A DNA stretch of 64,000 nucleotides. Origin: Pseudomonas marginalis. Lineage in GTDB: Bacteria > Pseudomonadota > Gammaproteobacteria > Pseudomonadales > Pseudomonadaceae. Under the pieces are notes generated by a model. It had not been told where the DNA came from. It worked only from the letters and a program-made list of their open reading frames with translations, and searched no databases. Position numbers and translations under genes: made by a program. Within the stretch, counting starts at the first letter, position 1, and every line of letters begins with the position of its first letter. The stretch covers positions 1 to 64,000 of the forward strand of contig NZ_LKEG01000044.1 of NCBI RefSeq assembly GCF_001645105.1, written 5' to 3'. Below, piece after piece: positions 35,929 through 46,338 of the stretch.

Positions 35929-36954
35929 TTACAACGGCGACAACTGCTCCATCGGCCAGCGCGCCTGCACGCTGATCGCCAGGCTTTCATGCTGCCCGGC
36001 CTGCAGGCGCTGGCAACCGGCATAGGCGATCATCGCGCCATTGTCGGTGCAGAACTCCGGTCGTGCGTAGAACACATCGCCTTTCATGTCGCCGAGCATT
36101 TTTTCCAGCGAGGTGCGCAAGGCCTTGTTGGCGCTGACGCCGCCTGCGATCACCAGGCGCTTCATGCCCGCCTGTTTCAAGGCACGCTTGCACTTGATGG
36201 TCAAAGTCTCCACCACGGCCTGCTGGAACGCCAGGGCGATGTCGCAACGGGCTTGCTCGCTGTCGTCCCCAGCGCTGACGCTTTGCTGCCAGGTGTTCAG
36301 CGCGGAGGTTTTCAGACCGCTGAAGCTGAACATCAGGCCTGGTCGATCACACATCGGACGCGGGAAGGTGTAGCGGCCGGCAACACCTTTTTCGGCGAGG
36401 CGGGCGATTTCCGGACCACCGGGATAATTGAGGCCCATCATCTTCGCGGTCTTGTCGAAAGCTTCGCCGGCGGCGTCATCCATCGACTCCCCCAAAAGGG
36501 TGTATTGGCCGATGCCATCCACCTGAACCAACTGCGTATGGCCGCCCGAAACCAACAAAGCGACGAACGGGAACTGCGGCGGTGTTTTTTCCAGCATGGG
36601 CGCCAATAAATGGCCTTCCATATGGTGCACGCCGAGCGCCGGAATGCCCCAGGCGAACGCGAGCGCCTGGGCGCAAGAGGCCCCAACCAGCAGGGCTCCG
36701 ACTAATCCGGGGCCCGCGGTGTAGGCAATGGCGTCGATCTCGGTCGGCACGCAGCCGGCTTCATCCAGCACCTGACGAATCAGGGGCAGCATGCGTTTGA
36801 CGTGATCACGGCTGGCCAGCTCCGGCACCACGCCGCCATAGGCGCGGTGCAGGTCGATCTGACTGAACAGCGCATCGGCCAAGAGCCCGCGTTCACTGTC
36901 GTAAAGTGCGACACCGGTTTCGTCGCAGGAGGTTTCAAGTCCCAGTACTAGCAT
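35929..36954 (-). CDS. tsaD: tRNA N6-threonylcarbamoyladenosine transferase
   Basis: Adds threonylcarbamoyl to A37 of ANN-decoding tRNAs with TsaB and TsaE. It has 341 residues. The metal-binding HHMEGH (His111, His115), the N-terminal GLETSCDETG and LLVSGGHTQLV are present. It is divergent from rpsU; the 202-nt interval must hold both promoters. Confidence 0.97.
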   Translation of the reverse strand: MLVLGLETSCDETGVALYDSERGLLADALFSQIDLHRAYGGVVPELASRDHVKRMLPLIRQVLDEAGCVPTEIDAIAYTAGPGLVGALLVGASCAQALAFAWGIPALGVHHMEGHLLAPMLEKTPPQFPFVALLVSGGHTQLVQVDGIGQYTLLGESMDDAAGEAFDKTAKMMGLNYPGGPEIARLAEKGVAGRYTFPRPMCDRPGLMFSFSGLKTSALNTWQQSVSAGDDSEQARCDIALAFQQAVVETLTIKCKRALKQAGMKRLVIAGGVSANKALRTSLEKMLGDMKGDVFYARPEFCTDNGAMIAYAGCQRLQAGQHESLAISVQARWPMEQLSPL

Positions 36955-37156
36955 GGGTTTGCGCCTTGTAGAGGCTGAATTCGAAGGCGCGCATAATAGT
37001 CGCCACTCCCCCTCCCGACTAGCGGTTTTCGATCAGAGGCTTTGCATTCCGGGCAATGAGGGGTTAACATCCGCAACCCTTAAAAACCGACGACCTCAGC
37101 CGCGAATTTTTTGCGACGAGAACGTTGATCCCGGTAATGAAAGAAGGTAGCTCTGG

Positions 37157-37372
37157 ATGCCAGCCGTCAAAGTTAAAGAGAACGAACCCTTCGACGTAGC
37201 TCTGCGTCGTTTCAAGCGCTCCTGCGAAAAAGCCGGTGTACTGGCTGAAGTTCGTAGCCGCGAATTTTACGAGAAGCCTACTTCTGAGCGTAAGCGTAAA
37301 GCAGCAGCCGCTGTTAAGCGTCACGCCAAGAAAGTTCAGCGCGAACAGCGCCGCGCCGTTCGTCTGTACTAA
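37157..37372 (+). CDS. rpsU: 30S ribosomal protein S21
   Basis: A 71-residue basic ribosomal protein, [18 protein letters not shown] at the N-terminus, with a C-terminal Lys/Arg-rich helix. It is the first gene of the rpsU-dnaG-rpoD macromolecular synthesis group. A GC hairpin follows within 35 nt. Confidence 0.98.
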
Positions 37373-37813
37373 TACACAGACGTTCGTAGCAAGCTTCTGC
37401 CAAGCCCGGCCCTCAGCCGGGCTATTGGCATTTGCGGATATCGCTTGATGCTTCACTGTCGACGCCGCACATGCGACCGAGACAACCGCTTCACACGTCA
37501 GGACTGGCTCTTTTGCCAGCGGTGCACGTCTCTTCTGACGAGCCTAACAAGGCTACTGACGAGCACACTCATTCTGTAAACAGGCGATCAAATCGGTCGA
37601 CTGCGCCCATCGAGCTCCGAGGCCCGCCGTTGGCCAATACCGGATGCCCGGGTAACATTTCCATGCCAAAGACTGAATAGAAATTAACGTCAGTGAATGT
37701 TCGGCAGATACACTTCCATGCAGCCCAAGCAGACGATAATGGTCGAGCCACTCAACCTGTGCGCTTGAGCTCTTCACGGGCCCTCATTTACACGCAGTGA
37801 CGACGAGAACGCC
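37373..37813. other. non-coding interval between rpsU and dnaG (yqeY-like gene absent)
   Basis: This is a 441-nt stretch with no convincing gene. Its GC content looks lower than that of its neighbours, and its short open frames have no family features. In P. aeruginosa a GatB/YqeY-domain gene occupies this place. I can see no remnant of that protein in any frame. Apart from the hairpin at 37403-37423, I see only a small TGGCTCTTTTGCCA stem near 37506. Confidence 0.6.
37403..37423 (+). terminator. hairpin after rpsU
   Basis: AGCCCGGC-CCTCA-GCCGGGCT, perfect 8-nt arms. The next bases (ATTGG) are not U-rich, so it may be a partial terminator that separates abundant rpsU from low-level dnaG expression, as is known in E. 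coli. Confidence 0.6.
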
Positions 37814-39784
37814 ATGGCCGGGCTGATTCCCCAGAGCTTTATTGACGACCTCCTGAACCGCACCGACATCGTCGATGTTGTCAGCTCGCGCGTGCAACTG
37901 AAAAAAGCCGGCAAGAACTACACCGCCTGCTGCCCGTTCCACAAAGAAAAGACCCCGTCGTTCAGCGTCAGCCCCGACAAACAGTTCTACTACTGCTTCG
38001 GTTGCGGCGCGGGCGGTAATGCCCTCGGCTTTCTCATGGACCACGACAACCTGGACTTCCCCCAGGCTATAGAGGACCTGGCCAAAGCCGCCGGCATGGA
38101 GATCCCCCGCGAAGAAAGTGGTCGCCCACACAAACCGCGACAACCCACCGATTCGCCGCTGTACCCGCTGCTGACCGCCGCTGCCGACTTTTACCGTCAG
38201 GCGCTTAAAAGCCATCCGCAGCGCAAGGCCGCCGTCGACTATCTCAAGGGCCGCGGCCTCACCGGTGAAATCGCCCGCGACTTCGGCCTCGGTTTCGCCC
38301 CTCCCGGGTGGGACAACCTGTACAAACACCTGAGCAGCGACACCCTCCAGCAAAAGGCCATGATCGACGCAGGCCTGCTGGTGGAAAACGCCGAGACGGG
38401 CAAACGCTATGACCGCTTCCGCGATCGCGTGATGTTCCCGATCCGCGACAGCCGAGGCCGCATCATCGCCTTTGGTGGCCGGGTACTGGGAGACGACAAG
38501 CCCAAGTACCTGAACTCCCCGGAAACCCCGGTGTTCCACAAAGGTCAGGAACTCTACGGCCTGTTCGAAGCACGCAAGAACAACCGCAACCTCGATGAGA
38601 TCATTGTGGTTGAGGGCTATATGGACGTGATCGCGCTCGCCCAACAGGGCCTGCGCAATGCCGTGGCCACCCTCGGCACGGCCACCAGCGAAGAACACTT
38701 GAAGCGCCTGTTCCGCGTAGTGCCCAGCGTGCTGTTCTGTTTCGACGGCGACCAGGCGGGCCGCAACGCCGCCTGGCGCGCACTTGAAGCAACGCTGTCG
38801 AGCCTGCAGGACGGGCGGCGCGCACGCTTTCTGTTCCTGCCTGAAGGCGAAGACCCGGATACCCTGGTGCGCTCCGAAGGCACCGATGCGTTCCGCGCGC
38901 GCATCAATCAACACGCACAGCCGCTGGCGGACTATTTCTTCCAGCAACTGACCGAAGAAGCCGACCCGCGCTCCCTCGAAGGCAAGGCCCACATGGCCAC
39001 GCTCGCCGCACCGCTGATCGACAAAGTACCGGGTGCCAACCTGCGTACGCTGATGCGCCAGCGCTTGCTGGAAATCACCGGATTGAGTGGCGAGGCCGTC
39101 AGCCAGCTGGTGCACAGTGCGCCGCAGGACGCCCCGCCCGCCTACGACCCAGGCATGGATTATGACGCCATGCCGGACTATTCCGACTTCCACCAACCGC
39201 AGGAGGCCTACACGCCCCAGCAAGCGTGGACACCGAAAAAGCCCGGCGCCGGCGGCAAGAAATGGGACAAGAAACCCTGGAGCAAGAACGGCAAGCGCGG
39301 TGACAACGATGAAGCCTATGCCCCACGCACCCCGGTTGCCGTAGAAGCGCCGACGCTGATTGCCCTGCGCACGCTCATCCATCACCCGCAATTGGCGGAA
39401 AAGGTTGAAAGCGCCGATCACTTTGCCAACGCGAGCAATACGTACGCCCAGGTCCTGATCGCCTTGATCGAGGCAGTCCAGAAAAATCCTAAGCTAAACT
39501 CAATTCAGTTGATGGCTCGCTGGCATGGCACCGAACAAGGCCGATTGTTGAAAGCACTCGCAGAAAAGGAGTGGCTAATTGACGGCGATAACCTTGAACA
39601 ACAGTTTTTAGACACCATTACTAGGTTATCCGCGGGTCAGCACACGCAGACCCTCGATGAGCTCATAAAGCGAGCCAGGCAGCCGGATTTATCGGCTGAA
39701 GAGAAAATTCAGATAGCAAAACAGATGCGTGACCTCTTAAAACAGAATGTTTCCGCATCAAACCCGACCTCAGCTGGCGTGTGA
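37814..39784 (+). CDS. dnaG: DNA primase
   Basis: Makes RNA primers at the replication fork. It has 656 residues. N-terminal CHC2 zinc-binding domain (CPFHKEKTPSF, YYCFGCGAGG), a catalytic core with TOPRIM motifs EGYMDVIAL and DGDQAGRNAA, and a C-terminal DnaB-binding helical domain. A Pro/Gln/Lys-rich linker (about 440-505) joins core and C-domain and is longer than in E. coli (581 residues in total). Confidence 0.98.
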   Translation: MAGLIPQSFIDDLLNRTDIVDVVSSRVQLKKAGKNYTACCPFHKEKTPSFSVSPDKQFYYCFGCGAGGNALGFLMDHDNLDFPQAIEDLAKAAGMEIPREESGRPHKPRQPTDSPLYPLLTAAADFYRQALKSHPQRKAAVDYLKGRGLTGEIARDFGLGFAPPGWDNLYKHLSSDTLQQKAMIDAGLLVENAETGKRYDRFRDRVMFPIRDSRGRIIAFGGRVLGDDKPKYLNSPETPVFHKGQELYGLFEARKNNRNLDEIIVVEGYMDVIALAQQGLRNAVATLGTATSEEHLKRLFRVVPSVLFCFDGDQAGRNAAWRALEATLSSLQDGRRARFLFLPEGEDPDTLVRSEGTDAFRARINQHAQPLADYFFQQLTEEADPRSLEGKAHMATLAAPLIDKVPGANLRTLMRQRLLEITGLSGEAVSQLVHSAPQDAPPAYDPGMDYDAMPDYSDFHQPQEAYTPQQAWTPKKPGAGGKKWDKKPWSKNGKRGDNDEAYAPRTPVAVEAPTLIALRTLIHHPQLAEKVESADHFANASNTYAQVLIALIEAVQKNPKLNSIQLMARWHGTEQGRLLKALAEKEWLIDGDNLEQQFLDTITRLSAGQHTQTLDELIKRARQPDLSAEEKIQIAKQMRDLLKQNVSASNPTSAGV

Positions 39785-39798
39785 GGTCATAGCTCGGG

Positions 39799-39804
39799 TA
39801 TAAT
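39799..39804 (+). promoter_or_regulatory. candidate -10 box upstream of rpoD
   Basis: TATAAT, preceded by CGGG, lies 48 nt before the rpoD ATG in the dnaG-rpoD gap. No good -35 is seen at 17 nt. An internal promoter for rpoD is expected from E. coli. Confidence 0.5.
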
Positions 39805-39851
39805 CCTCGGCTTGTTTTTTGCCCGCCAAGACCTTCAGTGGATAGGGTGTT

Positions 39852-41702
<1,851 letters not shown>

Positions 41703-41708
41703 TACCAG

Positions 41709-41740
41709 AACCCCCGGCCCAGGCCGGGGGTTTTGCTTTC
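41709..41740 (+). terminator. rho-independent terminator after rpoD
   Basis: CCCCCGGCC and GGCCGGGGG around CA, followed by TTTTGCTTTC. Confidence 0.9.
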
Positions 41741-41823
41741 TACAGATAAAATCCCAAGCGACACCCCTCCCCCGCAATGCCCGTCTACACTCGAAACATT
41801 CCCCGTGCCATAACGAGACCGTT

Positions 41824-44800
41824 ATGCCCAGACTGTCGACTGTGCTACTGCTGTCGCTGCTGACCTGGACCGCAACGGCTGGCGCGTTGACTCTTACCGA
41901 TGATGAGCGTGGCTGGCTGGCGGACCATCAGGAGCTGAGCCTCGGGGTGGACGCGTCATGGCCACCTTTTGAATACCGTGACGAAGACGGCCGCTACCAA
42001 GGCTTGGCAGCCGATTACGTGCGCCTGATCCAGGATCGGTTGGGCGTCAGGATCAAGGTGATCGAAACGCCGAACTGGAGTGCCGTCCTGGAACTGGCCC
42101 GAGCCAATCAGCTCGACCTTGTCCCCAGCGTTATGTCGACGCCCGAACGGCAGAATTATTTGGCGTTCACACGCCCCTATATCGACTTCCCGATGGTCAT
42201 CCTTGCCCACGAAGGCGGCGTACGACCGCGCAATCTCAAGGACCTGTACGGGCTGAAGATCGCCGTGGTGGAAAACTACGCACCCCACGAATTACTGCGC
42301 ACTCACCACCCCGACCTTAATCTGGTGGCCATGCCCAACGTCAGCTCAACCCTGCAGGCCCTGGCTACCGGCGAAGTGGACGCCGTGGTCAGCGACCTGG
42401 CCTCCAGTGTCTGGAGCCTGCGCGAACTCAAGCTGGACGGGCTGTATGTCAGCGGCGAAACCCCCTACCGCTATCAATTGGCGATGGGAGTACCGCGCGA
42501 CGACAAGATGCTGGTCGGCATCCTCGACAAAGTCCTCGCCGACCTCAGCCCGGAAGAAACCAACACCATCCAGCAACACTGGGTAGGCAAGTTCACCGAT
42601 AACCGTACGTTCTGGACCGATCTGCTGCTGTATGGCCTACCCGCGGTTCTGCTCTTGATTACCGTATTAGCCATTGTGATTCGGATCAATCGCCGACTCA
42701 GTTCGGAAATTTCCCGCCGCGTGGCCCTCGAACAGGAGCTGCGCAGCAGCGAATACCACTACCGCGGCCTAGTGGAGAGCCTGTCCGCCATTGCCTGGGA
42801 AGCCAGCGTCACCGATTTCACCTACAGCTACGTGTCGCCGCACGCCGAGGAACTGCTCGGCTATCCGCGCGCGCACTGGCTGATCCCAGGGTTCTGGCGC
42901 AACATCATCCACCCCGCCGACCTGCTCCGCGCCGAAGCCTACTGCTACCGCGAAACCCGTGCTAACCGCGACCACAGCATTGATTACCGGGTGATCACCG
43001 CCGACGGCCGTTGCTTGTGGGTGCGTGACATTGTCAGCCTGATCGAGCACGGCCATGAGCCTGTGCTGCGCGGCTTGATGATCGACATCAGCGAAGCCAA
43101 ACGCACCGAAGAGGCGCTGCAGCTTTCCGAACAGAAGTTTGCCTCGGTGTTCCAACAGTGCCCGGACATTCTGGTGATCGCGCGACTGTCCGATGGCTGC
43201 CTGCTGGAGGTCAACAAAGCGTTCGAGGATCAAGTAGGCCTGAAGGCCGAAGACGTGATCGGCAAAACGGCCACCGCGCTGAACATTTGGGGGATTCCAG
43301 GCATCGGCCCGGACCTGTTGAAACGGGTGCAGACCACCAGCATCCGCAACTTGGAAATGCCCTTTCTGCGCAACAACGGCCAGGCCTTTACCGGCCTTAT
43401 CTCCGCCGAGCCGTTTCAACTCGACACCACTGAGGCCATCGTGGTGGTGGTGCGCGACATCACCCAGCTCAAGGAAACCCAGCAACAACTGCAAACCTCC
43501 GAAGAGAAATTCGCCAAGGCCTTCCATGCCTCTCCCGACGGCTTGCTGTTGAGCCGACAGCGCGATGGCCTGTTGCTTGAAGTAAACGACGGTTTCAGTC
43601 GCATCACCGGTTTCAACAGCGCGGCCTCCTTGGACCAATCAACCTTGGACCTGGGCATCTGGGTCGACCTCAACGAACGCAAACACATGCTGGAACTGAT
43701 GGCGCGCGATGGCTTTGTGCGGGACTTCATCTGCCATATACGCCGCAACGATGGGCAGATTCGCCTGTGCGAGCTGTCCAGCCGCCCACTGCCCATCGGC
43801 GATGACGACTGCATGCTGACGATTGCGAGGGACATCACCGAACGCCAGCTGATGCAGGAAAAACTGCAACAGGCCGCCACCGTGTTCGAGAGCACGGCCG
43901 AAGGCGTATTGATCACCGACACCCGACAGAACATCAGCGCCGTCAACCGTGCCTTCAGCGAGATCACCGGCTACAGCGAGGCCGAAGCCCTCGGCCGGAC
44001 CCCGCGCCTGCTCGCCTCTGGCCTGCATGACAGCGCCTTCTACGCCGCCATGTGGCACCAGTTGACCGCACAGGGTCACTGGCAGGGCGAGATTTCCAAC
44101 CGACGCAAAAACGGCGAGCTGTACCCCAGCTGGCTGACGATCAGTGCGGTACGCAACCGCGAACAGTTGATCACGCACTTCGTTGCGGTATTTGCCGACA
44201 TCTCCAGCCTCAAGCTGGCCCAGGCCCGCCTCGACTACCAGGCGCACCACGATCCATTGACCGGCCTGCCCAACCGTACGCTGTTCGAAAGCCGACTGCA
44301 GGCCGCCCTCAACGGGCATCAGGAAACCGGCAAGCAGGGCGCTGTCCTGTTTCTCGACCTAGACCGCTTCAAACACATCAACGACAGCCTCGGCCACCCG
44401 ATAGGCGACCTGCTGCTCAAAGACATTGCCGTGCGCCTCAAGGAACAATTGCGCGACATCGATACCGTCGCTCGCCTGGGCGGGGATGAATTCATCATCC
44501 TGCTCCCCGGCCTCCAGCACGCCAGCGACGCCCAGCACCTGGCCAATAAACTGCTGGCCTGCTTCACTCCCCCCTTCCAGGCGGGTGAGCACGAGTTCTT
44601 TATCAGCGCCAGTATCGGCACCAGCCTATACCCCGAGGACGGCACCGACGTCGCCACCCTGGTCAAAAATGCCGACGCCGCGATGTACCGTTCCAAGGCC
44701 AAGGGCCGCAACCGGGTCGAAAGCTACACCCGCGACCTCACGGCCCAAGCCAACGAGCGCGTGGCCCTGGAACATGAACTGCGCCGCGCCATAGAGCGCG

Positions 44801-45567
44801 ACGAATTGAGCCTGTACTACCAGCCAAAACTGAGCCTGGCCACCCAGCAATTGATCGGCGCCGAAGCCCTGATCCGCTGGCACCATCCCACCTTCGGCGA
44901 TGTCCCCCCCGAGCACTTCATCGCCTTGGCCGAAGAAAACGGCACAATCCTGCAGATTGGCGATTGGGTACTGGAACAGGCCTGCCGACAACTGCACGCC
45001 TGGCAAGGCACATTCGATGATTTCGGCCCACTGTCGGTCAACCTCGCCGGCGCGCAACTGCGTCACCCCGGCTTGCTGGGCCGCATCGAACAGCTGCTGC
45101 GCGACTATGGCCTTGACCCAGGCCGCCTGCAGCTGGAGATCACCGAAAACTTCATCATGAGCCAGGCCGAAGAAGCGCTGGAGGTCCTGCACCAACTCAA
45201 ACACTTGGGCGTACAACTGGCGATTGATGATTTCGGCACCGGCTACTCATCCCTCAGCTACCTCAAGCGCCTGCCGCTGGACTTCCTCAAGATCGACCAA
45301 TCCTTCGTCCGCGGCTTACCCGACGATCCCCACGACGCCGCCATCGTGCGCGCCATCATCGCCCTGGGCCACAGCATGCAATTCACCATCATCGCCGAAG
45401 GCGTGGAGAACCCCGCACAGCAAGCCTTCCTGGCCGCCGAAGGCTGCGAACAGATGCAGGGCTACATCGTAAGCCTGCCGTTACCACCGGCGCTTTTTGC
45501 CACGACGTTTCTTCGTATGAGCATTGGGGATTTTTCGGATGGCACAGCGGGTAAACCATCGTTATAA
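41824..45567 (+). CDS. rmcA: RmcA-like redox-modulated c-di-GMP phosphodiesterase (VFT-PAS-GGDEF-EAL)
   Basis: A 1247-residue inner-membrane protein in the same place as P. aeruginosa PA0575 (RmcA, 1245 residues). Order: signal peptide 1-22; periplasmic solute-binding type 3 domain about 30-255; membrane segment about 267-287; four PAS-like units about 300-800; GGDEF at about 886-890 preceded by the RxxD inhibitory site (RDID); EAL domain with GAEALIRW, DDFGTGYSSLSYL, LKIDQSFVR and IAEGVE. Motifs for both domains look intact. In P. aeruginosa it lowers c-di-GMP in response to redox state and phenazines. The start is MPRLSTVLLL; a much longer in-frame reading overlaps rpoD and is not used. Confidence 0.92.
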   Translation: MPRLSTVLLLSLLTWTATAGALTLTDDERGWLADHQELSLGVDASWPPFEYRDEDGRYQGLAADYVRLIQDRLGVRIKVIETPNWSAVLELARANQLDLVPSVMSTPERQNYLAFTRPYIDFPMVILAHEGGVRPRNLKDLYGLKIAVVENYAPHELLRTHHPDLNLVAMPNVSSTLQALATGEVDAVVSDLASSVWSLRELKLDGLYVSGETPYRYQLAMGVPRDDKMLVGILDKVLADLSPEETNTIQQHWVGKFTDNRTFWTDLLLYGLPAVLLLITVLAIVIRINRRLSSEISRRVALEQELRSSEYHYRGLVESLSAIAWEASVTDFTYSYVSPHAEELLGYPRAHWLIPGFWRNIIHPADLLRAEAYCYRETRANRDHSIDYRVITADGRCLWVRDIVSLIEHGHEPVLRGLMIDISEAKRTEEALQLSEQKFASVFQQCPDILVIARLSDGCLLEVNKAFEDQVGLKAEDVIGKTATALNIWGIPGIGPDLLKRVQTTSIRNLEMPFLRNNGQAFTGLISAEPFQLDTTEAIVVVVRDITQLKETQQQLQTSEEKFAKAFHASPDGLLLSRQRDGLLLEVNDGFSRITGFNSAASLDQSTLDLGIWVDLNERKHMLELMARDGFVRDFICHIRRNDGQIRLCELSSRPLPIGDDDCMLTIARDITERQLMQEKLQQAATVFESTAEGVLITDTRQNISAVNRAFSEITGYSEAEALGRTPRLLASGLHDSAFYAAMWHQLTAQGHWQGEISNRRKNGELYPSWLTISAVRNREQLITHFVAVFADISSLKLAQARLDYQAHHDPLTGLPNRTLFESRLQAALNGHQETGKQGAVLFLDLDRFKHINDSLGHPIGDLLLKDIAVRLKEQLRDIDTVARLGGDEFIILLPGLQHASDAQHLANKLLACFTPPFQAGEHEFFISASIGTSLYPEDGTDVATLVKNADAAMYRSKAKGRNRVESYTRDLTAQANERVALEHELRRAIERDELSLYYQPKLSLATQQLIGAEALIRWHHPTFGDVPPEHFIALAEENGTILQIGDWVLEQACRQLHAWQGTFDDFGPLSVNLAGAQLRHPGLLGRIEQLLRDYGLDPGRLQLEITENFIMSQAEEALEVLHQLKHLGVQLAIDDFGTGYSSLSYLKRLPLDFLKIDQSFVRGLPDDPHDAAIVRAIIALGHSMQFTIIAEGVENPAQQAFLAAEGCEQMQGYIVSLPLPPALFATTFLRMSIGDFSDGTAGKPSL

Positions 45568-45568
45568 T
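45563..45568 (+). promoter_or_regulatory. -10 box of the tRNA promoter
   Basis: A perfect TATAAT sits 14 nt before the tRNA and overlaps the rmcA stop codon (TAA at 45565-45567). The -35 is weak. Confidence 0.6.
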
Positions 45569-45582
45569 CCGCGGCCTACTGA

Positions 45583-45659
<77 letters not shown>

Positions 45660-45664
45660 TACTC

Positions 45665-45688
45665 AAAGCCGCGCATTGCGCGGCTTTT
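45665..45688 (+). terminator. terminator after the tRNA
   Basis: AAAGCCGCGC-ATT-GCGCGGCTTT followed by T, a perfect 10-nt stem. Confidence 0.85.
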
Positions 45689-45709
45689 GTGTGTCTGGAA
45701 GCCTGTAAT

Positions 45710-46192
45710 ATGCTTCCCGCCACCGCCCACACTCTGGAGCCCACCTTGCCCGCCCTAGACGAAATCGATCGCCAACTCATAGCCGCCCTGCAGCTCAACG
45801 CCCGCGAAAGCGTGGCCATGCTCGCCCGGCAGCTGGGCATCGCGCGCACTACCGTGACGTCGCGCCTGGCACGCCTGGAGAAAACCCAGGTGATCACCGG
45901 TTATGGCGTGCGCCTCGGGCAACGTGTGGTCGACGGTGGCTTGCAGGCTTACGTCGGCATCACCGTGCAGGCGCGCTCGGGCAAGGACGTGCTGCGCAGG
46001 CTGAGTGCCATGGCCCAGGTGCAACAGTTATGCGCGGTGAGTGGCGAGTTCGATTACGTCGCGTGGCTGCGCACTGATTCGCCTGAACAGCTGGACCAAT
46101 TGCTGGACCAGATCGGCAGCGTCGACGGGGTGGAGAAAACCACCACCTCGATCATCCTCAGTAACAAATTGGATCGCGGACAACCAATCTGA
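45710..46192 (+). CDS. Lrp/AsnC-family transcriptional regulator
   Basis: A 160-residue regulator. The N-terminal helix-turn-helix is LDEIDRQLIAALQLNARESVAMLARQLGIARTTVTSRLARLE (quoted only to locate it: LDEIDRQLIAALQ and QLGIARTTVTSRL); the C-terminal RAM ligand domain contains AYVGITVQA and VQQLCAVSGEFDYV. The start follows GGAAG. It lies directly upstream of davBA on the same strand, so regulation of lysine catabolism is plausible but inferred. Confidence 0.88.
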   Translation: MLPATAHTLEPTLPALDEIDRQLIAALQLNARESVAMLARQLGIARTTVTSRLARLEKTQVITGYGVRLGQRVVDGGLQAYVGITVQARSGKDVLRRLSAMAQVQQLCAVSGEFDYVAWLRTDSPEQLDQLLDQIGSVDGVEKTTTSIILSNKLDRGQPI

Positions 46193-46292
46193 TCACCATG
46201 CTCGTCATTCTGACTAAAAACAGATCAATTCGACGACACTTTGCGTCTTATTAACGAACGCTACACGCCCTAAACTGGCTGCCATCTTTTCC

Positions 46293-46298
46293 TATACT
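46293..46298 (+). promoter_or_regulatory. candidate davB -10 box
   Basis: CTATACT (TATACT at 46293-46298) lies 41 nt before the davB start in the 146-nt gap after the Lrp-type gene. No good -35 is seen, which can fit an RpoS-type promoter. Confidence 0.35.
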
Positions 46299-46338
46299 CA
46301 GCGGGTCACATCCGCCGATGTCGCCAGTAAGGTCAGCC

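Noticed and set aside
37432..37680. 82-codon frame between rpsU and dnaG
   Set aside because: No ribosome-binding site of note, low-complexity Ser/Thr/Pro-rich product, and no YqeY similarity, so treated as non-coding.
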